Shown here: in pieces, positions 43,110-55,351 of the stretch
How the letters are laid out: every line of letters starts with the position of its first letter
How positions within the stretch are numbered: position 1 is the stretch's first letter
Assembly: GCA_002286715.1 (NCBI GenBank)
Contig: NSJX01000003.1
Location: 918,680-982,679, forward strand
Length of the DNA stretch: 64,000 bases
Reading direction: 5' to 3'
DNA from: Dentipellis sp. KUC8613
Taxonomy: Eukaryota; Basidiomycota; Agaricomycetes; Russulales; Hericiaceae
Notes under the pieces: model-generated
Told to the model about the DNA's origin: nothing
Seen by the model: only the letters and a program-made list of their open reading frames with translations
Database searches by the model: none
Position numbers and translations under genes: made by a program

Positions 43110-45135
43110 TCAGTGCTTACTGCCCTCAGCTCCTGAAGTAGTCGACATCGGTAAAAGGCGATTCAGGCTTTCTGTGATCCAATTGTCATCGTCAGCGCAC
43201 ACATTCCGAAAACATGAAGATCGGACGGTACCTGATGCCGGCCAGAATTGATTAGCGAATGGAGTTTTAGGAGATTCATTGAGAGCCGGTTCAGCGTCCA
43301 TGACGATGTCACCATCGAGTTGCTCTTCAGGATCCTCGGGTATTGAAGGGGGAGGCGGAGAAGCCACTATCGGCGCGATGAGAGGAGAGGCTTCTCTCCC
43401 AGCGGCGTCCCCGCTACTCGTGGAAGCGGGGACCGTAGATGGCCCAGCGGACTGGGGAGCAGGCAATTTGATAATGATGTTGGAACGATTTTGCCATTCG
43501 GTGCGTTCCGCCTCCAGCAGCTCCTCGGCTGCAACACGCCGTTTCATCTCTTCGGTGTAACGTGCCTCAGCTCTACAGCGAGCCCGAGATTCAATTTCTA
43601 GAGCGTGTTTCATGTCTGTAACATTGTCATGTGGTTAGAGATGGTTTAAATACGGATACGGGCACGGCGGAAAACACGTACTGTCAATGAGACTTCGCAC
43701 TCCCGGCGGAACGTACAGGCTGGGATCGCTGCTTTCGGGATCTCTGTCTCTTTCAGACCTATCCGTGGGTACCCAGGGCAGGCTGGCCACCTCCGACATA
43801 TCCATCATCTGGAAATCGTATCCACCCGTCCCATCTCCGGTGTCATTTTCCTTGTCGTTGTCACGCCCAGTGACTTGCTGACGGCCCCCGTCACTGGGCT
43901 TGACCTGCGTCGCTGAGACAGGCTCTGTCCTGCGGCGTTTTGCTGGTCGCCGAGAGGGTCCAGGCTCTGAAATGGCCACATAGGCTGACTCCACGACTTT
44001 GGCCGTGGGGATGCGGACACGGGTACTAGGTGAACGGAGACGGAAAGGTGGGTCGGCTCTGCCTTTCCCCTTGTCCCTGTTCGGTCTGCTCATAAGCGGA
44101 GCACTGACGGGTTCAGAGAATCGGATTGCCATCTCCCTCCGCGTCGCCGCGTCTTCAGACGTGGATTCAGTCCTAGAAATCGAGCCAGAGGGTGTTTCCG
44201 AGGCGCTGACGAACTGCGATGCTGCATCGGCTTCGTAGAATGCGACTGGGGATGAGAGCACTCCGAAGCCTTTTGGCTTCGCCCTTATGGCGAGTTGAGC
44301 ATCAAGGGAGTAGGAAAGTTTGTGGGAGAGAGGTGGGAACAATGGAGGTACTGGGACACGCAACATGGCTCGAGGGCGTGGGGGTATCGGCTCCAGAGTA
44401 AGATCTAGAAGTGGGAGATCAGAGGCCGAGCGTTGACGCGTAGTATTTGAGGGGCCGGCAGTAGGAGGAGGTTCGATAATAGTCGCCTGTTCCTGCTCAG
44501 AGGATGGAGCGGGATTTAGGTCCGAGGGAGGGGTCACAGTCATCGACCTTGGTGGGACCGGCTCAGATTGGGATTCGGGTTCAGGTTCAGGTTCAAGCTC
44601 AGGCGAAGAAGGCACTGTGGGAGGCACTTGGGCGGGCGCGGGAGCAGAGGTAGGAGGAGAACTGATAGGTTGGTTGGCGCTAGAGTCTAAAGCTATGCAA
44701 GTTCCACGATTAGATGAGCCAACCAGACGAAAAATGCTGGTTACTTACTTTCAGGCCCTGTAGATGTTCCAGAACTCCCCGCCAACGCGCCATTCTCCCT
44801 TCCCCGCGTAGTCTGCCGTCCTAAACCAACGAAGGTTCCAAGGTGATATGATGTACATGAGTTAATAGGATGCATACCAGTATTCTTGCTTCGCTCAATG
44901 AAGACACAGTCTGAGAGAAATCAGCCCAGCAAGCTACTGATCAGAAGACCATGGCCTTACCCATAACATATCTTGGTCCCCTGGGTGGTGGGAGACTGAT
45001 CGCCCTCGGACGGCCTCTGCCTTGTGAAAGCAGTGAGGACGCAAGAATGAGAACAGAGCAGAGACATGGCAGACCTTTAGCAGACGGCCGTCGGGAACGA
45101 GGCTTCGTGGCGGATGTAGAAACACGTCTAGGCAT
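43110..45135 (-). CDS. Unknown protein with AT-hook core and C-terminal helix
   Basis: Seven exons: 45135..45075, 45020..44961, 44910..44878, 44820..44749, 44692..43682, 43615..43232 and 43171..43110, giving 560 residues. The N-terminus is basic, and residues 21-25 read GRGRPR, the core of an AT-hook that binds the DNA minor groove. It is joined across intron 1. The central 350 residues are Pro/Ser/Glu-rich and probably disordered, including a run of Glu-Pro repeats (PELEPEPEPES) and basic patches (RPAKRRRTEP). A short coiled coil (residues about 415-440, KHALEIESRARCRAEARYTE) precedes the tail. The last intron (43231..43172, 60 nt) is in frame without a stop, so its retention would give 580 residues. 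I infer a chromatin-associated protein but recognise no family. Confidence 0.65.
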
Positions 45136-45372
45136 GACCGTGCAGAATTGAAGGAGACGAAACCATGTATTCGAGTTGAGTGCTCGTCAAGACGTCGATT
45201 TGTATTTACGAGCCTCGCTTCCGTACGCGCACGTCCCCCGGACACCTCTACCTGCATTATCCAATAACATTATACGTGACTACAGTTCCGTAACCTACAT
45301 ACAGTGTCCTCTACTACTCCACCACATGCTACAATTCTCAGACGAACAAACAAAAGTCGCAATCCCTAGGCC

Positions 45373-46218
45373 TCACATCGCGCTGCCTAACACCTTCAAT
45401 GCAAGCATGCGCAGAATCTAGGCTCGACGTTAGCGAATTAACCTTCTAAAAGTGCACGGTAGATTTACCTCTGCTTTCTCTGCTCCTCCCAGGCCTGCAA
45501 ATACGGCTGCGACGCTCTTCCCCTTCGCGTCTCTGATAGCCCCGAGTCGGTTCCCCGCGAGTGCGCCGACCATAGTTCCCGGCACGTTCGCCACTATGAA
45601 TCCCAGGCCTCCCCCACACACAGTGCCGACCCATGACCACCATGGTGTACGGTGCTCAACCTCTGGGCGAAGCAGCTATGGGTGCATTAGAATGAGATGT
45701 GTCCAAAGCAGACCAGCAAACATGACGTACGTCTTCAAACGCATCACCGAACACATGCTCCGCGTCGGGCTGATGCTCCGCCCCTCCTGCTGCGCCAGCT
45801 GTACCACTGCCTCCCCCGAACATGTTTGCGAAGAATTCGTATGAGGACCCTGGGCTACTGCTCTTCTCGGACTTTGAGCGAGTCTTGTAGAGATCGTCAT
45901 ATTCCTTTCTCCTTTGTGGATCAGAGAGCACGTAGTACGCGTCTGCTACAGCCTGAGCAGAAGGTCAGTCGCCGTAAGGAGCCGCCGAGAGTATGAATAT
46001 ACCTGAAACTTCTCCGTGGACTTCTTTTTCTCTTCCGGTGAGGCATTGGCTTGTCGGTCGGGATGAGTTCTACAGAGCCTGTCAACGAAGCCTTTCAAAT
46101 GTTGCAACTGAGTGCACGCCTACCTGAGGGACTCTTTCCTATACGCCTGCCTTACTTCTTCTGTAGAAGCAGTCTGAGGGATGTTGAGGATAGAGTAGTA
46201 ATCTGGGAAAGACGACAT
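45373..46218 (-). CDS. Small J-domain (DnaJ) protein with Gly-rich tail
   Basis: This is a Hsp40 co-chaperone that would stimulate an Hsp70. Five exons: 46218..46124, 46069..46003, 45952..45731, 45675..45469 and 45417..45373, giving 211 residues. The J domain spans residues 4-75: DYYSILNIPQTASTEEVRQAYR, then the essential HPD in THPDRQANA. The KFQAVADAYYVLSDPQRRKEYD helix completes it. After a Gly/Ser linker (FFANMFGGGSG) the tail contains WWSWVGTVCGGGLGFIVANV and further small-residue helices, which could insert in a membrane. The protein ends LKVLGSAM. This layout occurs in short fungal J-proteins, but I cannot name the partner. The five-exon phases are all consistent. Confidence 0.85.
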
Positions 46219-46423
46219 GGTCGAGTGGTGGGGAAGGGAGCGGTTATTGACTTGAGTCTTAAGTACACGGCCTTGCTCCCAACAGCGTCTGACGTCATTC
46301 CTCCACGTATGCAGACAAGCGCTAACAATACAATTACATCGAGATATCGAAACCAAGTACTTAGCAAATCGACAACATTGCACGCCTGTATCATACCAGA
46401 ACAGCACCCAGCGCATCAATCCC

Positions 46424-49400
46424 CTACAACACTAGCGGCGGTGGCCGTGGCTTTTGGAACGCCGTCGGGCTCGGTTCCTCCATAGACTGTCGCAGCGGGG
46501 CGCTGATCTTCCCCAATTTTGGCCGCGCCGGCAGTCCGACAATACGGCCACCAGCATCCGTAATAGGTGTCTTACCAGCGAGCCGTGCTTTTGTTGGCGA
46601 CACCGATTGTCTGCCGGTGTCCGGAGAAGGCGGATTGCTAGTGCCTGGTGCGGGTGTCGAGTTGTCGGCGTTGGTGGAAGAGTGTTGTTGCGTTGAGTTC
46701 GTATTGACGCGGACGACCTGCGCGCGTCGCGTGCTGGAAATCTGCCGCTCGACGGTGACGATCGTGGCCGAGTCTATAATGTCAGAATCGGCATCGGCGT
46801 CCACCGAAGGCGGCTTGAGTGCAGAAAGTGAAGAATTGCCCTTCTTGTGACCTGCATCAACCGTGGATTAAAAATTGACCCACTTAACTTCCCACAAGTG
46901 ACGTGACTTGCCTTCAATAAAGGATGTAACGTCGAACTGTGTGCCTGCCGACTCGAAGCGGCCTCCTTGTCCAATATTCAATTGCAAGGTGTCCTCGCTA
47001 TTCCTGGCCGACGAAGGCAGCGACTGCATCTCTGCGATAGTAGTCATAGCCGCCGGCATGCGTGGCGGCAGGAGCTCGACTGACAACATCGACTTCGACC
47101 GGCTTGACCGGCGTGCCTCTGGAGGCTGCGGGAAGCTGCTCAAGGAGAACTCGCTTCGCACGGAAGCGGATTCCGGGCCAGACCTTGGTGGGACCGTCAT
47201 AAATTCAGGATCCACTCCCCGCTCGCTGGCAACAGAGATAGCCTGAGACGATCTAGGATCTGCCGGGCTGGATGCCAGCAATCGCAATGCTGCAATGCTC
47301 TTTTCGATTTCGGATTGCTCCCGGAAAAGGTTCTCCAGGCCTGACGACCGGGTGGAAGGTATGTCGAAGTTCGTCGGCGGATTGGCTGTATACGGCGAGT
47401 AGCGGCCACCACGTAGAGTGCCGTTCAGACCATATATCGGTGATACTGCCTCAGAGCGACCGTATGTAGAAGGCGGGATGGTGAGCATGTTCGCAGCAGT
47501 TTGTACGTCGTAGACGGACCCGATCCTTGACGTTCCGCCGTACAGCTCAGATGAACGTGGGCTGAATTGCTGGATAATCGGGCTATCCATGTCGGCATTC
47601 CACGTCGGTATGCCTGTCCCATCGTATGCGGCATTCATGGTCGGCTTCGCTGAACGAGCATCGTCGGTGTCCACTGTGAAGGCAGTCTGAGGGGCGTTTC
47701 GCCATGGTTCATCAGCGTGGGCGGCCGACGTCACGGGGCTTTGCTGATACAGGGATCCTTGGGCATCCTTCTCGGTGAATGTAGGGCTGTTGCCGCGCTC
47801 GGCTTCATCCTGGTTCCAAAGTCGAACTTCGTCACGTTCTAGAGCCGGCCTGAAGCGGCCTGCGATGCCAGAGGTGCGTCTGATCAACCACGAGGACAAG
47901 CGCTTCGAACGAGAGCCTTCAAGCGTCGGGTCCACGTTGTTGGTCGGAGCCGCAGGGCCATCAAGGCCAAGCGTCAGACGACGATCGCCTAAGAAGGAGA
48001 CGCCGCCGGTAAGCCGCAGCGCTTTGAAGGATGATGCTCTCTTGACCCTGCCCTGCGACAGTTCTGGGGGAGTGATAGGATAGAATGTGGTCACGAGCAT
48101 AAAGAGAATAACAATGTAGACTTCGACCGCTGACAAAAAGCGACCCGCTGTCGATTCCGAGAAAGCAACTGGACAGGCAGGTTCAGCTTAAATTTCGGCA
48201 TACAGGTTTGAGACACCCTTACATTGGATGATGTTTCCAACACCTACGCCCAGGTTGATGAATAAAGCCAAAAACATAAACGAATAATGATAAAGCGTCC
48301 TCATCCGCGAAGGGGTTGCAGCGATGACAGTGTTCAGGATGAGCTTGGTAATCAGTATCGCGGAGGCGATAATTTCGATGGTGCTCTCGGCCTCGTAGAC
48401 AGGCCCAAAGCGATTGAAAGGCCTGATGAGCCGCCAAAGGATCTGGAGCACCACTATGGAGACGGACAGACCAAGAATGATCCACCGCAAGAAGTGACCA
48501 ATGACGCCCCACCGCGCCCAGCTCCCGCTGTGAGAACCTTGCGTGTCCAGAAGCATCGCCAGCAAACCGACGTCTTGACGTGTTGATGCATCACTCGGTT
48601 TCACCTCTCCCCTCGGCGGCCGCGCGACAAACGCCCAGAAAAAGAGAAATCGAAACCCGACGGCGATGCCATAGAGAACCTCACGCGCGATGATGAGCTG
48701 ATTGATGAAGCTGAGGTCGAAGTCAGTCTTGCCCCGGGTAAGGCCTTGTCCAATGTCAAGGATGGCGGCAAAGAACGTGAACAGCACAGATGTGAAAAGG
48801 AAGACAAGCGCGCTGATTGGAATGTGAGAACATGGTCGCTGAAACAAGCGCTATGCAGCCAGCTCACAGATTGGTCTTCTTCATAATGAGGAAGAACGTC
48901 AAAGCTGCAAAACCTAGCAAGCCGACTGATAGGGGAGGAATGTCCGCGAGGACATGTTCGATCTGAAATAACGTCAATCGAAGGCAAGAAGTCTGAGATG
49001 AAGAGTGCTCACAGATCTGTGGTTACTGAGCACAAGACGCGAGGGGAAAGTGTACAAGTCCAACCGCCAGTCGGAAGTAGTTGAAGACGGCATGGTGTAT
49101 TCCGAGTCTTGTAATGAAGGGGTAAAACCTGCGTGGTCAACAACGCCTAGGATAGGGATCCCCTGGATCGGTGAAGTCAAGGTATCGCTTGAGCACTGAG
49201 TGTGTGGACCTGCCGACGATAGTTCAGATGCTCAGTTGGCTGTATGGGAAGCTCAGGCTTCCAGAGCAGAGCTGAAGCCGAGTCGGCGACGTAGTCGTCG
49301 GGTATAGAAAAGGAAAGGGAAAGCTGATTAGAGCATGGGTGAGAAGGGACAACAAACCGAATGGTGGATGTCCCGTCGGACGCTGAGTATCATTGATTGC

Positions 49401-49472
49401 CCTGGCAACGCCGGGGATACCGTTGGGCGTCATCACCTTGGCCATTGTGGGACGCCGACAGCTTGGCGCCAT
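46424..49472 (-). CDS. Seven-transmembrane protein with long cytoplasmic tail (candidate sensor)
   Basis: Seven exons: 49472..49358, 49271..49210, 49162..49013, 48962..48868, 48812..48223, 48168..46912 and 46851..46424, giving 898 residues. A second Met at residue 10 could be the real start. Residues 1-115 are polar (probably outside), with no signal peptide. Seven hydrophobic spans lie near 118-136, 142-163, 185-205, 252-273, 288-308, 315-336 and 350-370. A tail of about 528 residues follows, Ser/Pro-rich and without a recognised domain, ending KPRPPPLVL. This layout is that of a 7-TM receptor. It recalls the ambient-pH sensors PalH/Rim21 and their basidiomycete counterpart Rra1, which share topology more than sequence. 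That assignment is inference. The last intron (46911..46852) starts with an ideal GC donor. Confidence 0.75.
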
Positions 49473-49783
49473 AAGCGATTAACCTTGTCATATCAGGCAC
49501 AGTAATTGTTGCCAAGATCCACGCCTCTCGCAAATCCTCGAATGTCGCAATGCCCCCTCGATAGCTTCGTAAAATATCAAACCAGTCCTGTGATCATGAT
49601 AGCCCCTACAACCCATCATAAACGTACATGGTGATTGTCATTACATATCTTGGCATGCCCAAGTTCTATCGTCCTTGTGCTCTTACCGTTAAAAAAGAAA
49701 GAAAGAAAACATGCTGAAGGTGATCGTAGCTACGCGTTCAAAGAACCGAAAACAAGAAAACATCGAATCATGATAATCATCCG
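49473..49783. other. Intergenic, no gene
   Basis: This is 311 nt between the seven-TM gene start and the LIM-protein stop, both on the minus strand. It includes a run of A-rich sequence near 49690-49710. Nothing else is recognisable. Confidence 0.5.
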
Positions 49784-52659
49784 TTAAAGTGCCCCACCAG
49801 TCATCTGTCTCACCAAAAACATACCTCTACCTTCATCTCTGATCCCAATCACAGATTTCGGCCTGGGCCTCGTTGCCGCAGACGATCCGCCCGTATATTG
49901 TCTACCAAGCCCCTTGGTGGGACTGCTAGTTAGCTGACGAGTCGGACTCAATCCACCCCCAGTCATCTGGCGAGTGAGCTCATCCATTCCACCTGACAGG
50001 CCAGTGAATTGACGAGCGATGGTAGTTCCACCAGTGTGTTGAGGCGCGATGCGAGAGAAAGGTCCGGAGCTGACATTCGATGTGCCTGTGTGCGAGGGCT
50101 TCAGGGGCGCTGGCGTCGTCGCGGACGGCGGTGGCGACCGCAGTGACATCGGGAGCAATGACTGGATGATGTATGGTCAGTGGATCATCCTAACAAGAGA
50201 CGGAGGGAAAAAAGGTTCACAGTGCAATCTCGACACCAGACATGGCCATTCACGTCGCTTTTCGCCGAGCTATCGAGTTTCTTGCCGCATCCCGCCTTGC
50301 CATCTTTTCTCCGTCCATTGCGCCCCTTTGCTTCCATACCACCGCAGACCAAACAAGTTGCATGCCATTTAGTACCCTGCGGTCCGGGCACAACACCACG
50401 TTCCATCGGAGACACTGCACGATGGCACCCTGGGCAAGAAGTAGACGAACCAAAGCGAGGGGCTGCTGTTGAGGTTGTCTGGACGGATGCAAGTGGGATA
50501 GTATATCGACTGGAAGTATACGGCGAAGAAGGCGTTGTCGAGGCTCCGGCAGTCTGTTTGGGCGTGCCTGTATCCACACGAGCAATTGCTGGAGGGATGT
50601 AAGTGGACTTCGTGGGTGTCCTGGTAGTAGTAGCTTTCTCCGGCGGTGCACACTGCAACTCTCCATAAGACGTAGTTCTTCAAGGACGTAAACATAGCAC
50701 TCACATCCAGATGACAAGCGCCCCTGACGCCACGCACGAAAACGGCCTGACCTCGCTCTTTTTCTTCGAATACCCCCTTGCAGATCCTACACCGGAAGCA
50801 CTGTGTATGATACGTCTTAGGGGGAGTACGAGAAGATGAGGGTTCGGGAACTGTGACGTAACGTCCACCGAACTTGGTGCTGAACAACGGCAACAAACAC
50901 TTTGCACATTTGGCATTTGGATCTGGGTGAGAACCGGGGTGATGAAGTTCCACGGTCCTACTGACCGCTGTTGTAGAGGAAGGCGTGCTGGAAAAGGAGT
51001 CGTTTGACACTAACGTCTCTCCTGTGATGTTCGTAGACACTCGGAAACCATCCGAGAAATCAGTTGAAGCTGACGATCGAGCTGAGCTGAAGAACACATC
51101 GTCGTGTTGAGGTGGACTGAAAGACGGGGGAGGAGAAGAACCGGACGATTGTGTCGTAACATCGGAAGTATCCGACATAAGATCAGGTGTCGATGGGACC
51201 GAATAGATAGACGAGGCAGCATCCATATCTCGCAGATAGGAAGAGACCAAGCTCCGTGTATCAACCGTGGAAGCATCAGAAGCACGAGGGGTGCGGATAG
51301 GGATTCGGGAGGTTGGCGTGCTGACTCGCGCCTTTGACGGCGTAGGAGACGACAGATCCGACGAGGTGTCAGCCGAAGAGGGAGAGCTAGTTTGCTGAAG
51401 AAACCTCTTCTTCATTTGGTCGATAGCATCCTGGGTGGGTTTGGGACTCGTATTAGGTTGGCGATCACGATAGCGGCTAGGATCAGGGCTACCGCCGGCA
51501 TAAGAACGTCTTGCGACAGGACTCCCTTGGTCGGTTACCGATTTCGCAGGCGAAATTTCCGTGTAATTCGAAGAGCTGTTGAGAACAGAAGTTTGACCAA
51601 GACCAGGCACTCGAGGACTTGACTCCGCATCTGTGTGCTGGCGCATCGGCGACGAGCTCGTTGCCATAGGCGTTTTCTCTTTCGCTGGTGTAGAGTCCCG
51701 ACTTTTTAGTATCCCGAACTTGTGTTCCAGTTCTTCGATGGTAGGCGACCCCTCGCGGCTCTGCCTGCGTTCTGCGTTGAAATCCATAGATGTGCGTATA
51801 TTCGGCCTTTGTTCGGCCCTCGTGGGGCTCGTCTTGTTCGGCTTGTCCCTCCTCTGCAGACAAGTATCGAAGCAATCAATGCAAGAAGGTTGTCCCAGCA
51901 GATCCACCATAGGTGTATCTCCTATGGCCTTCCCGCATCCAGAACAAGAGAAGCATTTCTTATGCCACACTTTGCCTGCATTCTCCACGAAACCACCCTC
52001 GCTCTTCAAGATGAGCACAGGCCGGTGGCATGCTGGACAATCGCCTTTGGATCCGCCATTTACGGTGAAACAAGCTCGACACATGAAGCGTTCGCCAGAG
52101 TTATCGGCAGGGTCGGGGTATATCGTTGCATCAGGGGGGAAAGGAGTCGAGCACACATGGCAGTGATAGGTGGCTAGGGACTCTTTGGGTTGGAGGATAG
52201 AACCATAGACTTTCGATAATTCGGAGGTATATGGGGAGGGAAGGATATCAGCAGCAGGGGGAGGGTCGTTCAGGAAGGATGATGAGTGCTTGAGAGGTGA
52301 GGTTGGTCGTGATGAAGTGACGGATCGTATATGTGCGGAGACACCATGGCCAAGGGGTGCAGCTGAGGCTGGGAAACGTCTGGCAGGGACTGATGCGGGT
52401 GGTGGGGTCTCTGTAGAAGGTGTTGCCGAAGAACGTGTAGGGGACTTTTCCCTGGAGACATAGGTTCGCGACCATCTGTCAGAAACTGAATCCTTCGATT
52501 CACGTTGGTTCCATTGAAGCACTGGGGCTGAGATGATGGGTTATGGTGAGATTCGAGAGTTATCGTGTCAGAGAAATTCAAGCACGCACCTACTGCTGTG
52601 CCCCCGCACTTGCACTTTGGCCCGACGACGATGTCACCACATCTTCTGCAGAAGCCCAT
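49784..52659 (-). CDS. Three-LIM-domain protein with C-terminal RQxTG repeats
   Basis: This LIM protein is likely a cytoskeletal or cell-polarity adaptor. Four exons: 52659..52590, 52527..50705, 50658..50221 and 50161..49784, giving 902 residues. The N-terminus CRRCGDIVVGPKCKCGGTAV holds four closely spaced Cys pairs typical of fungal LIM proteins. The first LIM pair is around 143-250 (YHCHVCSTPFPP, then CPACHRPVL and KCFSCSGCGKAI). A second LIM unit begins CAKCLLPLFSTKFGGRYVT near 560, with HTQCFRCRICKGVF, and a third has CPGCHRAV, HATCLVCGG and HVWCRDC. Between them lie 300 Ser/Pro-rich residues. The final 100 residues carry five RQ(F/M/L/Y)T units, several as RQ.TGG, and the protein ends VRQMTGGAL. 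No catalytic domain was seen. Confidence 0.85.
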
Positions 52660-53000
52660 AGTTAGAGATATAGATCTTAAAAGCGAAAGCAGCAGTACGA
52701 AGAGAACGTGGAGGGTTGGCAAGCAGAAAGCCCGTAGCAAAAGCAAGGCGGCGCCACTGCAAGCGACAATACCAACTTGGTTCACGACGCGGTCACATGA
52801 TGAGACGCGTCCAAATTGGAAATGTCATGTCTGCTTTTGGCCGAGGTCCGCTCCGAGTAGCAAGCATCTTTCGTTCAATACCAAATACCCCCGCCACTAG
52901 TACTGCTACGCTAGGTGTACAAGGTGAAACAAGTGGACTTCCTCACATCACAATGCAATATTTTACAGATACAAGATTGAGAATCCCAGAATGTGATTGA
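52660..53000. other. Intergenic, no gene
   Basis: This is 341 nt between the LIM-protein start and the flavocytochrome b2 stop. It should include the LIM promoter. No motif stands out. Confidence 0.5.
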
Positions 53001-55184
53001 TCACAATTTCGCGACTGTCTGCCAATCCACTCGTTCCACCTACGCGGTGCATAAAGTTGGTCAATAATAAGACACTTCAGTGGACAGTGGACCAACCATT
53101 TCCGGGACGAGCTGATTCACATTGGTCACACCAAGCAACTGCATCCCAAGCATAATTTCTCGCTCAAGGATCCGGACTGCTTTCACGACTCCGTCTTCGC
53201 CGTATGCCTATGATGGATCGATCAGTCTAGTTTGAGATTTGACAGGAGGCTGATCCACATACACTTTGAGCGTATAAGAAGGGTCTGCCCATGCCGACGG
53301 CTTTAGCCCCCAGGCAGAGAGCCTTGAGAACATCTAAGACATAATCATCTCAATAGGTGTTGTTATCCCAGGTTTGTAATGCTTCGCAACGTACCAGTGC
53401 CTCGTCGCGCGCCACCGTCGATGTAGACTGCATATAAAAGACATGAAGCTAGCCATACGCTATAGATGCGACCAGCCGGCTGACCTTCAAGTTTGTTGAA
53501 AATGTGTGGTTGCTGTTTTCTGAGGCGATAAAGGACCTCGATTGGCGGCAACGCACTAGAACATAGTTAGGTTTGAATATCTCGATATAGATACCTATTT
53601 ACTATTCGAGCTGACGACCTGAAGAGCCGTGAGAGGTCTAGCGTCAACAAAAGTAAGCTGGACGCATACCTCCGTGATTAGACAGAAGAACGCCGTCAAC
53701 GCCAGCCTCCGCCGCAAGCACCACGTCCTGGCGAGGTATATGAGCGGGACAGCATCAAGGCACAAATGTTATCGCCAGATACCTCGACGCACTGAATGCC
53801 TGCACGGAAGGCATGAGAACGGAATCATGCATTCGTGTAGGTCTGGACTCACCTTTCAGAACAAGCGGCAAGTTAGTAATACCTCGCAGCCAAGGGATGG
53901 TCTTTCGGTCTTCGGTCAGTAACATTCTTTGAATAAAATTGACCATGCCGCGCACCTTCTCCCATGTCATGTCAAGGTCATCATTTGCCAGTAGCACGCC
54001 CGCTGTACCGCCAACCTCAACCGATTTGACCCCCTCTTCTTCGTTGTGAGATGCTTCATCCCTGTTTGACGCCTCCGCTTTTAACGAGGCCTTTTCCATG
54101 TCCTCAAGGTCAAACGGCACTCGCAAGTCTCGTTCTCGGTTCCCGGGCGCAATGGCATCAACGGTCAAGAAGATGGCATTATATCCCAATCTAACGATCT
54201 CCTTCACCTTATTCTCGGCCTCACGGTCGTCTCTGCGTTTATACAACTGGAAAAACAGTGGCTGTTGAGGGGACGGACGCGCCTCCGCTACCTCAGCTGA
54301 GGACAACGAAGCATTTGTAGACACCATTTGGATGATACCAGTGACATAACATCCTCGGGTGATATTTGCCTCTCCTGCAGGGGTTGTCAAGCGGATGTCA
54401 ACGGGAATGAATGAGACTTGACTGACCGAGCGGATGGCCTAGTTTGGCCAATGCAGCCCCGCATACGAACACTGGAATGGAAGATTTGTATCCCAAGATC
54501 GAGGTTGACGGATCGCAACGTGATACAGCTCGCAAAACACGCGGGTGGAAGAAGAAACGAGAAAATGCCCTCTGATTCTCCAGATAAGCTTGGTTATTCA
54601 AACAAGATTTCACAGATGAGTACAGCTTCAAGAAAATACAACGAATGAAATACGCACTTATTTCATCGTCGGCCGCCGAAGAATAATACGAGAGAGCCTT
54701 ATGCGAGAGGACCAGCCTCGCCACCTGTTCCAGGTCATGTAAGCTGAGCATCCTGTGGATAGGCGGCTTCTGCAGCTGAGCCATTGCCATTCTTTGCTCA
54801 TCCACAGACTTGCGCCGATGAGCCTTCCGCTCGTCTACCACGCGTATGCTATCGTCATTGAGTTTGCCCAGATGCTTGTCCGGAGACAGATGTTTCTGCA
54901 GGGCATCGCGTGGATGAATGGGCTCATATGCAGCTGTAGCATCACGCCCTGCATACTGAAGGATAACCTTTCTGCCACCTGGATGATGCTGAGAAGCCAG
55001 TCTGAACGCCGGTTGGACGCGGAAAAGAAAGAACATATACCGGTAGGAAGTCGGTCACATCATAGACATAGTTGTTGATGATGACCCAGCAGGAGCTACC
55101 GAGAGATAAGAGACGAAAGAGAAGAAGACAGAGGGTTTACCTGGGGGAGTTATGCTGCGCTACCTGCTCGAGAGACCACGACAT
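53001..55184 (-). CDS. CYB2: Flavocytochrome b2-type FMN dehydrogenase (L-lactate dehydrogenase, cytochrome)
   Basis: This fuses cytochrome b5 to an FMN-dependent alpha-hydroxyacid dehydrogenase. Thirteen exons: 55184..55141, 55095..55041, 54988..54658, 54588..54427, 54374..53853, 53799..53783, 53727..53670, 53618..53603, 53555..53485, 53427..53395, 53333..53263, 53207..53097 and 53039..53001, giving 509 residues. Heme ligands are His35 (HHPGG) and His58 (EPIHP). The FMN domain has [27 protein letters not shown] and LSNHGGRQLEY with the catalytic His near 395. [14 protein letters not shown] and [15 protein letters not shown] bind FMN, and the end [10 protein letters not shown] is standard. 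The protein begins [14 protein letters not shown] directly at the heme domain, so there is no mitochondrial presequence. Two exons are only 16 and 17 nt. Confidence 0.92.
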
Positions 55185-55351
55185 GAGAGAAGGGAAAAGA
55201 GAGATATATTATTACGGTCATGTGTGCTGTCGAGAGATAAACGGTGGTTGATGGCGCTGACCGTGGGGGAGAGAGAGCCTGAGTATCACGTGAGGCGAGC
55301 GCGTGGCGAAGTTGATCTGAGTTGGTTGATGGCCCAAGCCGCGCGCATTCA

